A model generated the notes under the pieces. It saw only the letters and a program-made list of their open reading frames with translations. It was not told the DNA's origin and did no database searches. Made by a program: the position numbers and the translations under genes. This document shows positions 35,747 through 45,544 of a stretch of 64,000 bases of DNA, piece by piece. The stretch lies in NCBI RefSeq assembly GCF_005406125.1, contig NZ_BIXZ01000005.1, forward strand, positions 124,001-188,000. The letters run 5' to 3'. Position 1 is the stretch's first letter; every line of letters begins with the position of its first letter. Origin of the DNA: Haloarcula mannanilytica (lineage in GTDB: Archaea > Halobacteriota > Halobacteria > Halobacteriales > Haloarculaceae).

Positions 35747-35917
35747 CAAAGTCGTTCTGATGCAGTTGTCTCTGTCAGAGTGGGAGATGTTACCTCGGTT
35801 GGCGGTGAGATAGCGGTTCTGTCGGTGATTGGAGAAGGGTGACTCCGCCACGCCGAGACAGGGCTCTCGCCCGCGTCAGAGCACAACAAATGTCGTCGAA
35901 AACAGGTTCGAAGCGTT

Positions 35918-38488
35918 TCAGGAACCAAGCCCCAGGTCCGCCGTCCCCTCGTCCCCCTGATACCGGTCCCGGTCGTCCCAGTCGGCGATGCTCGAATGGG
36001 TCTCGCGGACGGCGGTTTCGAGATGGTCCTGCGTGATGTCGGACCCGGCCCGCAGGGCGTGTCGCGCCGCGTCCTCGGCGACGAGTTCGAGGTCGCTGGC
36101 GGCGTACCCCGCGGTCGGTTCGAGGATGGCGTCCCAGTTGATGTCACCGGCGACGGGGCGGTCCCGCAGGTGGATCTCCAGGATCTGTCTTCGAGCCTCG
36201 GCGTCCGGTGGCGGCACCTCCACGCGCTCGTCGAAGCGACCGGAGCGCCGCAGCGCCGCGTCGATGTCCTCGACGAAGTTCGTCGCGGCGACCACAACGA
36301 TGTCCTCCGCTGCCGCCCCTTCGAGTTCCGTGAGCAGTTGATTGACCAGTTGCTGCTCGCTCGTGTTCATCGACCCGCGGCGCGAACCGGCGATGCCGTC
36401 GATTTCGTCGATAAACAGCACGCAGGGAGCGTTCGCGCGGGCCACCTCGAACACCTCGGCGACGTTGCGGGCCGGCTCGCCCATCCACTTGCTGGTCACG
36501 TCTGCGGGGCTGATTTCGACGAAACTGTGACCGAGTTCGCCTGCGAGCGCACCGGCGAGGTGGGTCTTCCCGCAGCCGGGCGGGCCATACAGCAGCAGGC
36601 CCGACAGCACGTCGATGCCGTACTCGGCGTAGGCGTCGGCGTTCGCAAGCGGGTCGAGGACCGTCTCTTCGAGTCGGTCTTTCAGTTCGCCCATCCCGCC
36701 CACGTCGGCGAAGTCGCGCCCCGCGTCGGTCTCGACGAGCGAACTGGCCTGCAGGTCGACGCCGTCGGGCTGGACGACGCCGTTCTCGGCCACCATCTCG
36801 GGGTCGACCCAGTCCGCGATGCTCGTGTCGGTTTCCGTGGCGGCCTGCATGAGATGGTCCGTCCCGATTGGGGCGTCCGCTCGCAGCGCCTTGCGCGCGG
36901 CGTCCTCGGCGATGAGTTCGATGTCGCTGGCCGCGAAGCCGGCCGTCTCCTCGACGACCGGATCGAGGTCGATGTCGGCCGCAGTCGGTCGGCCAGCGAG
37001 GTGAATATCGAGAATCTGTTTCCGGGCTTCGGGGTCCGGCGGCGGGACCTCTACACGCTCGTCAAACCGCCCAGAGCGGCGGATAGCGTCGTCCACGTCC
37101 TCGACGAGGTTCGTCGCGCCCAGCACGACCACGTCCTCGTCGGCGATCCCTTCGAGTTCGGTGAGCAGTTGATTGACCAGTTGCTGTTCGCTGCTGTTCA
37201 TGTTGCTGTCGCCGTCACGCGCGCCGGCGATGCCGTCGATTTCGTCGATAAAGAGGATACAGGGGGCGTTCGCGCGGGCGATCTGGAACAGCTCCTCGAC
37301 CTTCTGTGCGGGTTCGCCCATGTACTTGCTGGTCACGTCGGCGGGCGTCACCTCGATGAAGGTGTGGTCGACCTCTCCCGCGAGCGCGCCCGCGACGTGA
37401 GTTTTCCCACAGCCGGGCGGGCCGTGCAGGAGGACGCCGTTGACGACGCCGATGCCGTACTCCTCGAAGGCACTCGGGTCCTGCAGGGGTCGAACGACCT
37501 TGTGGTTGAGCGTCTCCAGCAGTTCGGACATCCCGCCCACGTCCGCGAAGCTCCGGGACGGGTTCGGGTCGACCAGCCCGTCGGCCTGCATGTCGACGCC
37601 GTCGGGCTGGACCACCGTCCCGTCATCGGACGGGCGCTCGCGGTTTATCGAGGGCGCACCGTCATCGTCATCAGCGGAACTGCCACGGCCGGAATGAGAG
37701 TTCCGACCCGCATCGGCCGACCCCGATTCGTCGGACTGCTCGATCCGCTCTCGGATGTTCCGTTCGAGCCGGTCGGGGTTGACCTCGTAGCCGTACTCGG
37801 CCAGCCGGCGGGGTTCGGCACTGAGAAACTCCGCGAGCCAGCCGTGGCGCTGCAGGTCCTCGGTCGGGGCGTCCGGGTCCCGGAACGTGACGAGCTTGAC
37901 ATCGGAGCTGTCGGGGGAGTGGTACTCGGCGAGCCAGAACGGGAGATACAGGCGCTCGACGCCGGTCACGCCGTCGAATCCGTCGGGGTCGAAGTCGCCG
38001 GGAAGGCCGTAGGACTCTCTGAGTTTTCGGAGGAAGACGTTGGCCGTTCCTGCCGCGGCGGTCTGTTGTTGCTCGCGGTACTCCGCGACACGCTGGGGCA
38101 GCAGCGACCGGGCGTCGTCGTCGGTGACCTGGAACTGCATCAAGACAGAGCGGCCAAGCGCCGGGTCACCGCGGCCGAAGTCGTAATCGCTGGTCGCCCG
38201 ACGGACCACCGCGTCGGTGTCGTCGACGTACTGTGACACCGCTCGGTCGTTGTCCGCCCAGAGGCCGTCGAGAAATGCCGTCTCGGACTTCGTCGTCGTG
38301 CCGAACAGCTTCCCCTCGCCGGTCTCGTACTCGTAGTCGACTTTGAACACCGGATAGAACACCCGGTGGAGTCGCTCCAGTCGCTCGGTGTCGCCGAAGG
38401 CCGTCATCGTCCGCTGGTCGAGGGTCTCCCTGACGGTCTCCTCGCTAGGCACCCGCCGGTCGGCGTAGATGTACGGCGGCAGGCTCAT
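35918..38488 (-). CDS. Tandem AAA+ ATPase (Cdc48-like modules, novel N-terminal region)
   Basis: This 856-residue protein has two complete Cdc48-type AAA+ modules. Each has Walker A (HGPPGCGKTH near 355; YGPPGCGKTH near 636), Walker B (LFIDEIDGIAG), sensor 1 (ATNLVED, ATNFVED) and an arginine-finger motif RRSGRFDERVEVPPPD. The substrate pore loops read SKYMGEPAQ and SKWMGEPAR. In place of the Cdc48 N-domain there is a region of about 240 residues without a fold I recognise, then an acidic Ser-rich linker. Both modules are preceded by VVQPDGVD, showing duplication of module plus linker. It overlaps the upstream gene by 4 bp. Confidence 0.88.
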   Translation of the reverse strand: MSLPPYIYADRRVPSEETVRETLDQRTMTAFGDTERLERLHRVFYPVFKVDYEYETGEGKLFGTTTKSETAFLDGLWADNDRAVSQYVDDTDAVVRRATSDYDFGRGDPALGRSVLMQFQVTDDDARSLLPQRVAEYREQQQTAAAGTANVFLRKLRESYGLPGDFDPDGFDGVTGVERLYLPFWLAEYHSPDSSDVKLVTFRDPDAPTEDLQRHGWLAEFLSAEPRRLAEYGYEVNPDRLERNIRERIEQSDESGSADAGRNSHSGRGSSADDDDGAPSINRERPSDDGTVVQPDGVDMQADGLVDPNPSRSFADVGGMSELLETLNHKVVRPLQDPSAFEEYGIGVVNGVLLHGPPGCGKTHVAGALAGEVDHTFIEVTPADVTSKYMGEPAQKVEELFQIARANAPCILFIDEIDGIAGARDGDSNMNSSEQQLVNQLLTELEGIADEDVVVLGATNLVEDVDDAIRRSGRFDERVEVPPPDPEARKQILDIHLAGRPTAADIDLDPVVEETAGFAASDIELIAEDAARKALRADAPIGTDHLMQAATETDTSIADWVDPEMVAENGVVQPDGVDLQASSLVETDAGRDFADVGGMGELKDRLEETVLDPLANADAYAEYGIDVLSGLLLYGPPGCGKTHLAGALAGELGHSFVEISPADVTSKWMGEPARNVAEVFEVARANAPCVLFIDEIDGIAGSRRGSMNTSEQQLVNQLLTELEGAAAEDIVVVAATNFVEDIDAALRRSGRFDERVEVPPPDAEARRQILEIHLRDRPVAGDINWDAILEPTAGYAASDLELVAEDAARHALRAGSDITQDHLETAVRETHSSIADWDDRDRYQGDEGTADLGLGS

Positions 38489-39234
38489 TCCAGGTCCCCC
38501 TCACGAATCGTCCGCTCGGCGTCGGTCAGGGCGCTGTCGGCGTCGAACGCGTCGATGGTGTCCTGCTGGGCATCGGGGTCGTCACGGAGGTCTCGGGCGT
38601 GTTCTGTGATGTTCGGTATCGCACGGATGATGTTGTCGATGATGGGCACCGTCGCTACCTCGGCCGAGCGGCTCTGTGGATTGAGGTCGATGACGAGTTC
38701 GGTCTTGCCCATCTCGCCCAGCGCCTCGGCGCGGTCGCCGTCCTCCAGTGGGACAAGTACCACGTCCGCTGCGCCGATGCCGTCGGCGTCGACCTTCGCG
38801 CGTTCGTGGTCGAGGCCGGGAATGTGGCCGTCGGCGGTGAGTCCCTTCACGTCCGTCGCGCCGTGTTCGCGGAGGTACTCCGCGATAGCCTCGATGCGCT
38901 CTTCGGTCCGGTTGAACAGGTTCACTTCGAGGTCAGCGCCGGTCACCTCGGCCAGTTCGACGAGTTCGCCGGGCACGAGGGCGGCGGCGTTGCCGTTAAC
39001 CGAGACGACAGCGTGTTCGGCAGAGAGGAGGTGTGCCGCGGCGGCGCGCTCGGCGGCGTCGGCGCTGTCGATGGTGCGTTCGCCAAGCAGGTAGTCGAAG
39101 GCCTCGCCGCGGCCCTGGGCGATGAGGCCCTGCCGGGAGGTGATACCGCGGTCGACGCCCGCCTCGATCCGGTGGCGGGTCAAAAGCGACTCGTAGCGGG
39201 GGTGGCTTTCAGGGAGGTCAACGTCCTCGCTCAT
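38485..39234 (-). CDS. 4-phosphopantoate--beta-alanine ligase
   Basis: This 249-residue enzyme of archaeal coenzyme A synthesis joins 4-phosphopantoate and beta-alanine with ATP. Signatures include SHPRYESLLTRHRIEAGVD, GRGEAFDYLLGERT, SVNGNAAALVPGELVEL and the C-terminal DLNPQSRSAEVATVPIIDNI. It belongs to the COG1701 family. Its stop overlaps the start of the tandem AAA+ gene by 4 bp, which is not the usual partner; pantoate kinase, often nearby in other archaea, is absent here. Beta-alanine could come from the MfnA enzyme encoded at 43757. Confidence 0.92.
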   Translation of the reverse strand: MSEDVDLPESHPRYESLLTRHRIEAGVDRGITSRQGLIAQGRGEAFDYLLGERTIDSADAAERAAAAHLLSAEHAVVSVNGNAAALVPGELVELAEVTGADLEVNLFNRTEERIEAIAEYLREHGATDVKGLTADGHIPGLDHERAKVDADGIGAADVVLVPLEDGDRAEALGEMGKTELVIDLNPQSRSAEVATVPIIDNIIRAIPNITEHARDLRDDPDAQQDTIDAFDADSALTDAERTIREGDLE

Positions 39235-39378
39235 ACCTTTCGGTGGTAGCTCCCTGTACTAAAGTCGTCCGTCAGGCACACGGGTCGGTGGTCCGAACGG
39301 GTTTCGACGGAACCGACCGCCGGACCTCCCCGAGTCGCTCCGGAAAAGGTTATCTGCGGGTCAACACAACTCCGTGCC

Positions 39379-40290
39379 ATGGATACCCGACAGGCGTTGC
39401 TTGTCGACGCGTTCGCCGCGGAGCCGACGGCTGGGACACCGGCCGGCGTCGTGCCCGAAGCCGAGGGACTGAGCGCCGAGCAGATGCAGGCCGTCGCCAG
39501 CGAACTGGGAGCCACCGAGACAGCGTTCGTCCTGCCAGCGGCGGACACCGACCGCCGGCTCCGGTGTTTCTCGCCGACTGCGGAACTGGAGGAAGCGGAA
39601 ACAGCCACAGTCGCCGCGCACGCGGCGCTCTCCGAGCGCGGTGCAATCGATGCCGCCGAGTGGACGGTCGCTACGGGTGGGGGCGACATCGCCGTCGAAA
39701 CGAAACCGAACGGCATGGTCTGGGTCGAACAGGGGCGGGCCGACATCACCGAGGTCGATGTCCCCTACAGCGATGTCGCGGACGCGCTCGGACTCGACGA
39801 AGCCACGCTCAAGGACGTGGGCGCGGACCTGCCCTTGGTGACGGCTGACGCCCGCGAACCGTGGCTCATGGTGCCGGTCAACTACTTCGAGCATCTGAGC
39901 AGCCTGTCGGTAGACGTGGCCGCCGTCGCCTCGCTCTGTGACCGCGCGGACGCGGTGGGCGCATACCCGTTCACGTTCGACACTGTCGGCGCGGATGCGA
40001 CCCGCCGGTCGACGCTGCACGGCCGGGCCTTCCGAGCGGGAGGCCACACGGAGGAGCCGGTGACCGCCACCGCATCGGGGGCCTGTGCGGCCTTTGTCCG
40101 TCGCTACGGCGCGCTCGATGACACCGTCGAGCAGATCACTGTCGAAGGCGGCCACTTCCGGGACCGGCCCGGAATCGTGTCAGTCGACACAGATGGGACC
40201 GAGGTGTGGGTCGGCGGGCGCGGCGTGACCGCGCTGGACGGAACGGTGACCGTCCCGCCTGTCGATGACGACGACATTATCGAAGCGTGA
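39379..40290 (+). CDS. PhzF family isomerase/epimerase
   Basis: This 303-residue protein has the diaminopimelate epimerase-like double domain of the PhzF family: VDAFAAEPTAGTPAGVV near the start, the catalytic glutamate region SELGATETAFVLP (Glu about 47), and ATASGACAAFVRRYG in the second half. Most members have unknown substrates; the phenazine enzyme is only one. No phenazine genes are present, so a housekeeping isomerase or damage-repair role is more likely. Confidence 0.88.
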   Translation: MDTRQALLVDAFAAEPTAGTPAGVVPEAEGLSAEQMQAVASELGATETAFVLPAADTDRRLRCFSPTAELEEAETATVAAHAALSERGAIDAAEWTVATGGGDIAVETKPNGMVWVEQGRADITEVDVPYSDVADALGLDEATLKDVGADLPLVTADAREPWLMVPVNYFEHLSSLSVDVAAVASLCDRADAVGAYPFTFDTVGADATRRSTLHGRAFRAGGHTEEPVTATASGACAAFVRRYGALDDTVEQITVEGGHFRDRPGIVSVDTDGTEVWVGGRGVTALDGTVTVPPVDDDDIIEA

Positions 40291-40410
40291 TATTAATCCA
40301 CACATCGCCGCTTGACTACCTGATTCACTCGAAATCGAGTGAAGAGAGTGTTCCCATCGGTTATAACCGGAACATCCTTAATTGTCGTTGGAGATGATAC
40401 GAATGAGTCC

Positions 40411-42720
40411 ATGCCAACACTGTGGCTCGACGAAATCGGTGCCGACGATCTGTCGCGGGTCGGCGGCAAGGCGGCGTCTCTCGGAGAACTGACCGGAGCA
40501 GGGCTACCCGTTCCGTCGGCGTTCGTGGTTACTGCCGACACGTATCGGTCGTTCATCGAAGCAACTGGAATCGACGAGCCGCTGTTTGCGGCCGTCGATG
40601 TCGACAGCGACGACTCGCAGGCGCTGGCCGAGGCGGCCGAACGCGCCCAGGAGTTGATCCTGGAAACCGACACCCCACCGTCGGTCCGTGAGGACCTGCT
40701 GGCCGCCTACGACGAGATGGGCGACGAGGACGTGGCGGTGCGGTCCTCGGCGACCGCTGAGGACCTCCCGGATGCCTCCTTCGCCGGCCAGCAGGACACG
40801 TATCTGAACGTCTCGCGTGCGGACCTGCTCCAGCGAGTCAAGGAATGCTGGGCGTCGCTGTTCACCCAGCGTGCTATCTACTACCGCAACGAGAACGACT
40901 TCGCCCACGACGCCGTGGACATCGCCGTCGTCGTCCAGCAGATGGTCGACGCGGAGAAATCCGGCGTCATGTTCACCAGTCACCCCTCGACGGGCGGCCC
41001 GACAGCCATTATCGAGGCCGCGTGGGGACTCGGAGAGGCGGTCGTTTCCGGGGCGGTCTCGCCGGACAACTACATCGTCGACCGGGAGACCGGCTCTATC
41101 GACGAGGTGACCGTCGCCGACAAGAAGGTGATGTGCGTCCGCGGCGACGACGGGGAAACCATCGAGCGCTCCGTCCCCGAGGAGAAGCGCAACGAGCGCG
41201 TCCTCTCGGACGAGGAGATTCACCGACTTATCGAGATCGGCGAGCGCGTCGAAAACCACTACGACGCTCCACAGGACGTGGAGTGGGCGGTCTACGAGGG
41301 TGAGGTGTACCTGCTGCAGTCCCGTCCCATCACCACTATCGACGAGAGCGAGACGAGCGGTGGCACAGCTACAGACATCGAAAGCCAGCCAGAGACCTCC
41401 GGCGTGGCCGACGGCGGGTCGATGGAGAGCCAGTCGGAGCCGATCCGAATCGACGGCATCGGCTCCGCGCCGGGCCGCGTCACCGGCGTCGTCCGCATCG
41501 TCGACAAACTCGACAACCTCGACAAGGTCGAAGACGGCGACATCATCGTCGCCGAGATGACGACACCGGACATGGTGCCGGCAATGAAACGCGCCAACGG
41601 TATCGTCACGGACGAGGGTGGAATGACCAGCCACGCGGCCATCGTCTCGCGCGAGCTCGGCGTCCCGGCCGTCGTCGGCGCGGAGGACGCGACACAGAAG
41701 CTCCGCGACGGCGAAACCGTCACGCTCGACGGCGACAAGGGCACCGTCGAGAAGGGAGCCAAGGTTCCGGAAGGTGTAAGCGAGGAAGCAGAGGAGGCCG
41801 CCGACCCGGTCGAGACGCCCTCGGCCGTCAAGCCGATGACCGGAACGGAAGTCAAGGTCAACGTCTCTATCCCGGAAGCCGCCGAACGGGCCGCCGCGAC
41901 GGGGGCCGACGGCGTCGGCCTGCTGCGCATCGAGCACATGATTCTCTCGACGGACAAGACGCCCGCTCGCTACGTCGAGGACCACGGCGAGCGCGCCTAC
42001 GTCGACGAAATCGTCGAGGGCGTTCGCTCGGTCGCCGAGGCGTTCTACCCGCGCCCGGTCCGCGTCCGGACCCTCGATGCCCCCTCCGACGAGTTCCGCC
42101 AGCTCCAGGGCGGCGAGGACGAACCCAGCGAACATAACCCGATGCTGGGCTACCGGGGCATCCGGCGCTCGCTCGACCGGCCCGGCGAGTTCAAGCTCGA
42201 ACTCCGCGCGTTCGAGCGCCTGTACGACCTGGGCTATGACAACGTCGAACTGATGCTCCCGCTGGTCACCGACGCCGAGGACATCCTGCGGGCGAAGGCG
42301 CTGATGCAGGAGGTCGGCATCGACCCCGAGAAGCGCGACTGGGGCGTCATGGTCGAAACCCCGGCAAGCGCCCTCTCAATCGAGGAAATCTGCGAGGCCG
42401 GCATCGACTTCGTCTCCTTCGGGACGAACGACCTCACGCAGTACACACTCGCGGTCGACCGGAACAACGGCAACGTCGCCGACCGCTTCGACGAACTCCA
42501 CCCGGCCGTCCTCGAACTCATGAGCCAGGTCATCGGGACCTGCCGCGAGCACGACGTGGCCACGAGCATCTGCGGCCAGGCCGCCTCGAAGCCACAGATG
42601 GTCGACTTCCTCGTCGACGAGGGGGTCACCTCCATCTCACCGAACATCGACGCCGTGCGTGACGTGCAACACGAGGTCAAGCGCGTCGAACAGCGACTCT
42701 TGCTCGAATCGGTTCGCTGA
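40411..42720 (+). CDS. ppsA: Phosphoenolpyruvate synthase
   Basis: This 769-residue enzyme converts pyruvate and ATP to PEP, AMP and phosphate. The N-terminal ATP-grasp domain has GGKAASLGEL and VRSSATAEDLPDASFAGQQ. The phosphohistidine domain has GGMTSHAAIVSREL with His408. The C-terminal TIM barrel has FGTNDLTQYTLAVDRNN and the catalytic cysteine in SICGQAAS. It supports gluconeogenesis, which haloarchaea use on amino and organic acids. The start MPTLWLDEIG is chosen because the 24-residue upstream extension covers the promoter area. Confidence 0.96.
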   Translation: MPTLWLDEIGADDLSRVGGKAASLGELTGAGLPVPSAFVVTADTYRSFIEATGIDEPLFAAVDVDSDDSQALAEAAERAQELILETDTPPSVREDLLAAYDEMGDEDVAVRSSATAEDLPDASFAGQQDTYLNVSRADLLQRVKECWASLFTQRAIYYRNENDFAHDAVDIAVVVQQMVDAEKSGVMFTSHPSTGGPTAIIEAAWGLGEAVVSGAVSPDNYIVDRETGSIDEVTVADKKVMCVRGDDGETIERSVPEEKRNERVLSDEEIHRLIEIGERVENHYDAPQDVEWAVYEGEVYLLQSRPITTIDESETSGGTATDIESQPETSGVADGGSMESQSEPIRIDGIGSAPGRVTGVVRIVDKLDNLDKVEDGDIIVAEMTTPDMVPAMKRANGIVTDEGGMTSHAAIVSRELGVPAVVGAEDATQKLRDGETVTLDGDKGTVEKGAKVPEGVSEEAEEAADPVETPSAVKPMTGTEVKVNVSIPEAAERAAATGADGVGLLRIEHMILSTDKTPARYVEDHGERAYVDEIVEGVRSVAEAFYPRPVRVRTLDAPSDEFRQLQGGEDEPSEHNPMLGYRGIRRSLDRPGEFKLELRAFERLYDLGYDNVELMLPLVTDAEDILRAKALMQEVGIDPEKRDWGVMVETPASALSIEEICEAGIDFVSFGTNDLTQYTLAVDRNNGNVADRFDELHPAVLELMSQVIGTCREHDVATSICGQAASKPQMVDFLVDEGVTSISPNIDAVRDVQHEVKRVEQRLLLESVR

Positions 42721-42778
42721 GCCCGTAGCCGGCTGACGTAGCCAGCAGGTTTTTTTGCTCCGTTCGCTTCGTTGCTGT

Positions 42779-43681
42779 ATGGTACCCGAATCGACACCGG
42801 AAGCCAAGAGTATCAGTTCCGGTGTGTCCTACATCCCCTTCGGAATCCCCGGGCTGGACGGACAGGTCCGGGGGATTCCGACCGGGAGCACGGTTCTGCT
42901 TGCGGGAGCGTCGGATGCGGGCGGCGACGCGTTCACCTACACCAGCCTCGCGACGCTGATGCTCGCGAAACACCGCCCCGAGATGGTCCCGAACGGCATC
43001 GCCCGGCGCAGCGAGGCGATCCCCGATTCGGTGACCTACATCACGCTCTCGCACGACCGCGAACACGTCTACAGCGAACTCGACGCCGTCCTCGACGGCT
43101 ACCAGTTCGAGACACTCACGGACAACATGACCGTCGCCGATTTCTCCCAGCGGTTCATGGAGCTGTTGCCGGTCCCGGAGCCGCTGTTCGACGCTCGGCG
43201 GAGCGCCGACGACATCGAACAGCCCGACGCGGAGCCACCCGAGTCGGAGCCCTCGGAGGAGACCTTCGAGAACCTGCTGGCCGATATCAGCGACCGGGTG
43301 AGCGACGCCGCGGAGACGCTCATCGTCATCGACTCGCTGACCGACCTCGAACGGGCGACGGAGTTCGGCCTGCCCCAGAACCACGAGATCGCGTTCCTGA
43401 TGGGACTCCGGGAGGCGGTCGTCAACTGGGGGAACGTGGCCTTCGTCAAGCTCGACCGCCCCGCGGGCGACGTGCGGTCGGACGAACTCATCCACGGCCT
43501 CCTGCACGGTAGCGTCTACTTCTACTCCAACGACAAGGGGTTCGAGACCTACCGGACGATGCGGGTCGGCTCCTTCGGCGGCGCGCTCGACACCGAGCGC
43601 CAGACCGTCTTCGAGTCGCTCATCGGTCCCACGGGCTTTCGCGCGAAGGCGACGAAGAAAATCGGGCCGTCGAACTGGTAA
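42779..43681 (+). CDS. RecA-fold HTR-like protein with degenerate P-loop
   Basis: This 300-residue protein resembles the KaiC/RadA-like proteins called HTR-like in haloarchaea. It has ISSGVSYIPFGIPGLDGQVR and IPTGSTVLLAGASDAGGDAF, where the Walker A position reads GASDAGGD and lacks the lysine of GxxxxGK(T/S). A Walker B-like LIVIDSLTDLE is kept. An acidic insertion lies in the middle (residues about 145-165). ATP binding is therefore doubtful and a regulatory or scaffold role is possible. The gene follows ppsA by 58 bp, including a T-tract that may end the ppsA transcript. Confidence 0.75.
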   Translation: MVPESTPEAKSISSGVSYIPFGIPGLDGQVRGIPTGSTVLLAGASDAGGDAFTYTSLATLMLAKHRPEMVPNGIARRSEAIPDSVTYITLSHDREHVYSELDAVLDGYQFETLTDNMTVADFSQRFMELLPVPEPLFDARRSADDIEQPDAEPPESEPSEETFENLLADISDRVSDAAETLIVIDSLTDLERATEFGLPQNHEIAFLMGLREAVVNWGNVAFVKLDRPAGDVRSDELIHGLLHGSVYFYSNDKGFETYRTMRVGSFGGALDTERQTVFESLIGPTGFRAKATKKIGPSNW

Positions 43682-43756
43682 TCCGGGAGTCGAATCCAAG
43701 CCGCCCGCTGGGCCGAGCACAACGCATAAAGCGGCCACCCACCATATGCAGGTTAG

Positions 43757-44809
43757 ATGCTCCAGCGGGCAGAGCCACAGGAGTTCGAGCGCGTCCTCTC
43801 GTCGATGTGTACCGTCCCCCATCCAGCGGCGCGCGAGGCCGCAGAACGCTTCCTCGCGACGAACCCCGGGGACCCGGGCACATACGAGACAGTCGCCGAT
43901 CTGGAACGAGAGGCGGTCGAGTACCTCGGCGACATCACCGGCCTCGCCGACCCCGCGGGTTACGTTTCCTCGGGCGGAACTGAAGCTAACATCCAGGCGG
44001 TTCGCATCGCCCGCAACCGCGCCGACACGGACGACCCGAACGTGGTCGCACCGGTCCACGCGCATTTCTCCTTCACCAAGGCCGCTGACGTACTCGGCGT
44101 CGAACTGCGGACCGCACCGGCGACGGACTACCGCGTCAACACGGACGCGATGGCGGAACTCGTCGACGAGGACACCGTGTGTGTCGTCGGCGTCGCCGGC
44201 TCGACCGAGTACGGCTACGTCGACCCGATTCCGGCTATCGCCGATCTCGCCGAGTCGGTCGACGCCCTCTGTCACGTCGACGCCGCGTGGGGCGGCTTCT
44301 ACCTCCCCTTCACGGACCACGACTGGCACTTCGGCCACGCGGCCGTGGACACGATGACGATTGACCCCCACAAGGTCGGGCAGGCGGCGGTCCCTGCCGG
44401 GGGGCTGCTCGCACGTGACCGCTCGCTGCTGGACGACCTCGCCGTCGAAACGCCGTATCTGGAGTCGACGGACCAGTTGACGCTGACGGGCACGCGGTCG
44501 GGCGCTGGCGTGGCCTCCGCCGTCGCAGCGATGGAGTCGCTGTGGCCGGCGGGCTACAGGCAGCAGTACGAAACGTCGATGGCCAACGCCGAGTGGCTGG
44601 CCGAGCAGCTGTCGGCGCGCGGCCACGACGTGGTCGGCCCCGAACTCCCGCTGGTCGCTGCGGACCTCTCGGTACCGATGACCGACGAGCTTCGGGAGCG
44701 GGGCTGGCGCGTCTCCAAGACCGGGGCCGGTGAGATGCGTGTCGTGTGTATGCCTCACGTGACGCGGTCGATGCTGCGGTCGTTCGTTGCGGACCTCGAC
44801 TGGTATTAA
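43757..44809 (+). CDS. mfnA: PLP-dependent amino acid decarboxylase MfnA
   Basis: This 350-residue group II decarboxylase has PLP-binding HVDAAWGG (Asp175) and the Schiff-base lysine in [10 protein letters not shown] (Lys206); the substrate-side motif [11 protein letters not shown] is intact. In methanogens MfnA decarboxylates tyrosine for methanofuran. Haloarchaea lack methanofuran, so L-aspartate to beta-alanine for CoA synthesis is the likelier reaction. That fits with the phosphopantoate-beta-alanine ligase at 38485. Start ATG at 43757. Confidence 0.9.
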   Translation: MLQRAEPQEFERVLSSMCTVPHPAAREAAERFLATNPGDPGTYETVADLEREAVEYLGDITGLADPAGYVSSGGTEANIQAVRIARNRADTDDPNVVAPVHAHFSFTKAADVLGVELRTAPATDYRVNTDAMAELVDEDTVCVVGVAGSTEYGYVDPIPAIADLAESVDALCHVDAAWGGFYLPFTDHDWHFGHAAVDTMTIDPHKVGQAAVPAGGLLARDRSLLDDLAVETPYLESTDQLTLTGTRSGAGVASAVAAMESLWPAGYRQQYETSMANAEWLAEQLSARGHDVVGPELPLVAADLSVPMTDELRERGWRVSKTGAGEMRVVCMPHVTRSMLRSFVADLDWY

Positions 44810-44854
44810 TCTGCGACCCGGCTGCTATTGAGCGCTCCCGAGAAAACATACGAA

Positions 44855-44862
44855 GGTTTAGA
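44855..44862 (+). promoter_or_regulatory. TATA-like element supporting a GTG start
   Basis: GGTTTAGA is centred about 29 bp before GTG at 44887, consistent with a leaderless message for the following membrane protein. Confidence 0.35.
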
Positions 44863-44886
44863 AGTGCTTGCTTGCTACAGGAGGGT

Positions 44887-45471
44887 GTGGACCTGGTAGT
44901 ACCGACCTCAGCGTTTATTGCCTTCATCGGCGACTGTACGACCGCCGGTACACCCCTGTCTCCGCTGGAAGAGACCGTCTGTACGGCCACCGGCCCGACT
45001 GGCCTGGGAATCATCGCGGTGTACTCGTTTCTGATCGCGTTCATTCTCCCACTGCCGAGCGAGGTCGTGCTGGTTCCGGCCGAAACGCTCCGGCTCGGGC
45101 TCTCAACGAACGGGAACCTGGTGGCGATTATCCTCGCCAGCGCCGCCGGGAAGGCCTTCGGGAGCCTCGTCGCCTTCCACATCGGACAGGAGGCCAAGGA
45201 GTACGGCCCGCTCATTCGGCGAATCAAGCGCTCGCGGTTCGACATCATCGAATGGTCTGAAAAGAAAACGGTACAGATAGCCAAGAAGTACGGCTACGTC
45301 GGCCTGGCGCTCGCACTCTGTGTTCCCTTCTTCCCCGATACGCTCTCTATCTACGCGTTTACCGTCCTCGAACGCGACTACTACCGGTTCGGAGCGGCGA
45401 CGTTCTTCGGGAGCGCGGGGCGACTGGTGGTGACGCTCGGTCTCGCTGGCGGCACGCTCGCGCTGCTGTGA
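44887..45471 (+). CDS. DedA/YqaA-like membrane protein
   Basis: This 194-residue polytopic protein has VYSFLIAFILPLPSEVVLVP, the re-entrant loop signature of the DedA/SNARE-associated superfamily. AGKAFGSLVAFHIGQEAKEY and YVGLALALCVPFFPDTLSIYA follow. Family members affect membrane lipid handling and proton-motive force. No ATG fits: the first in-frame one is inside mfnA. GTG at 44887 with a TATA-like element upstream is therefore proposed. Confidence 0.75.
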   Translation: MDLVVPTSAFIAFIGDCTTAGTPLSPLEETVCTATGPTGLGIIAVYSFLIAFILPLPSEVVLVPAETLRLGLSTNGNLVAIILASAAGKAFGSLVAFHIGQEAKEYGPLIRRIKRSRFDIIEWSEKKTVQIAKKYGYVGLALALCVPFFPDTLSIYAFTVLERDYYRFGAATFFGSAGRLVVTLGLAGGTLALL

Positions 45472-45544
45472 CCGGTAGACTCGGAGCGCGGCCGGCACGC
45501 CGAAACCAACCCCCTTTTGACCCGTCGGTGGCACACGAACAGGT

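Noticed and set aside
35996-38236. Very long open frame antisense to the tandem AAA+ gene
   Set aside because: High-GC shadow frame; the sense strand has complete Walker, sensor and arginine-finger motifs twice.
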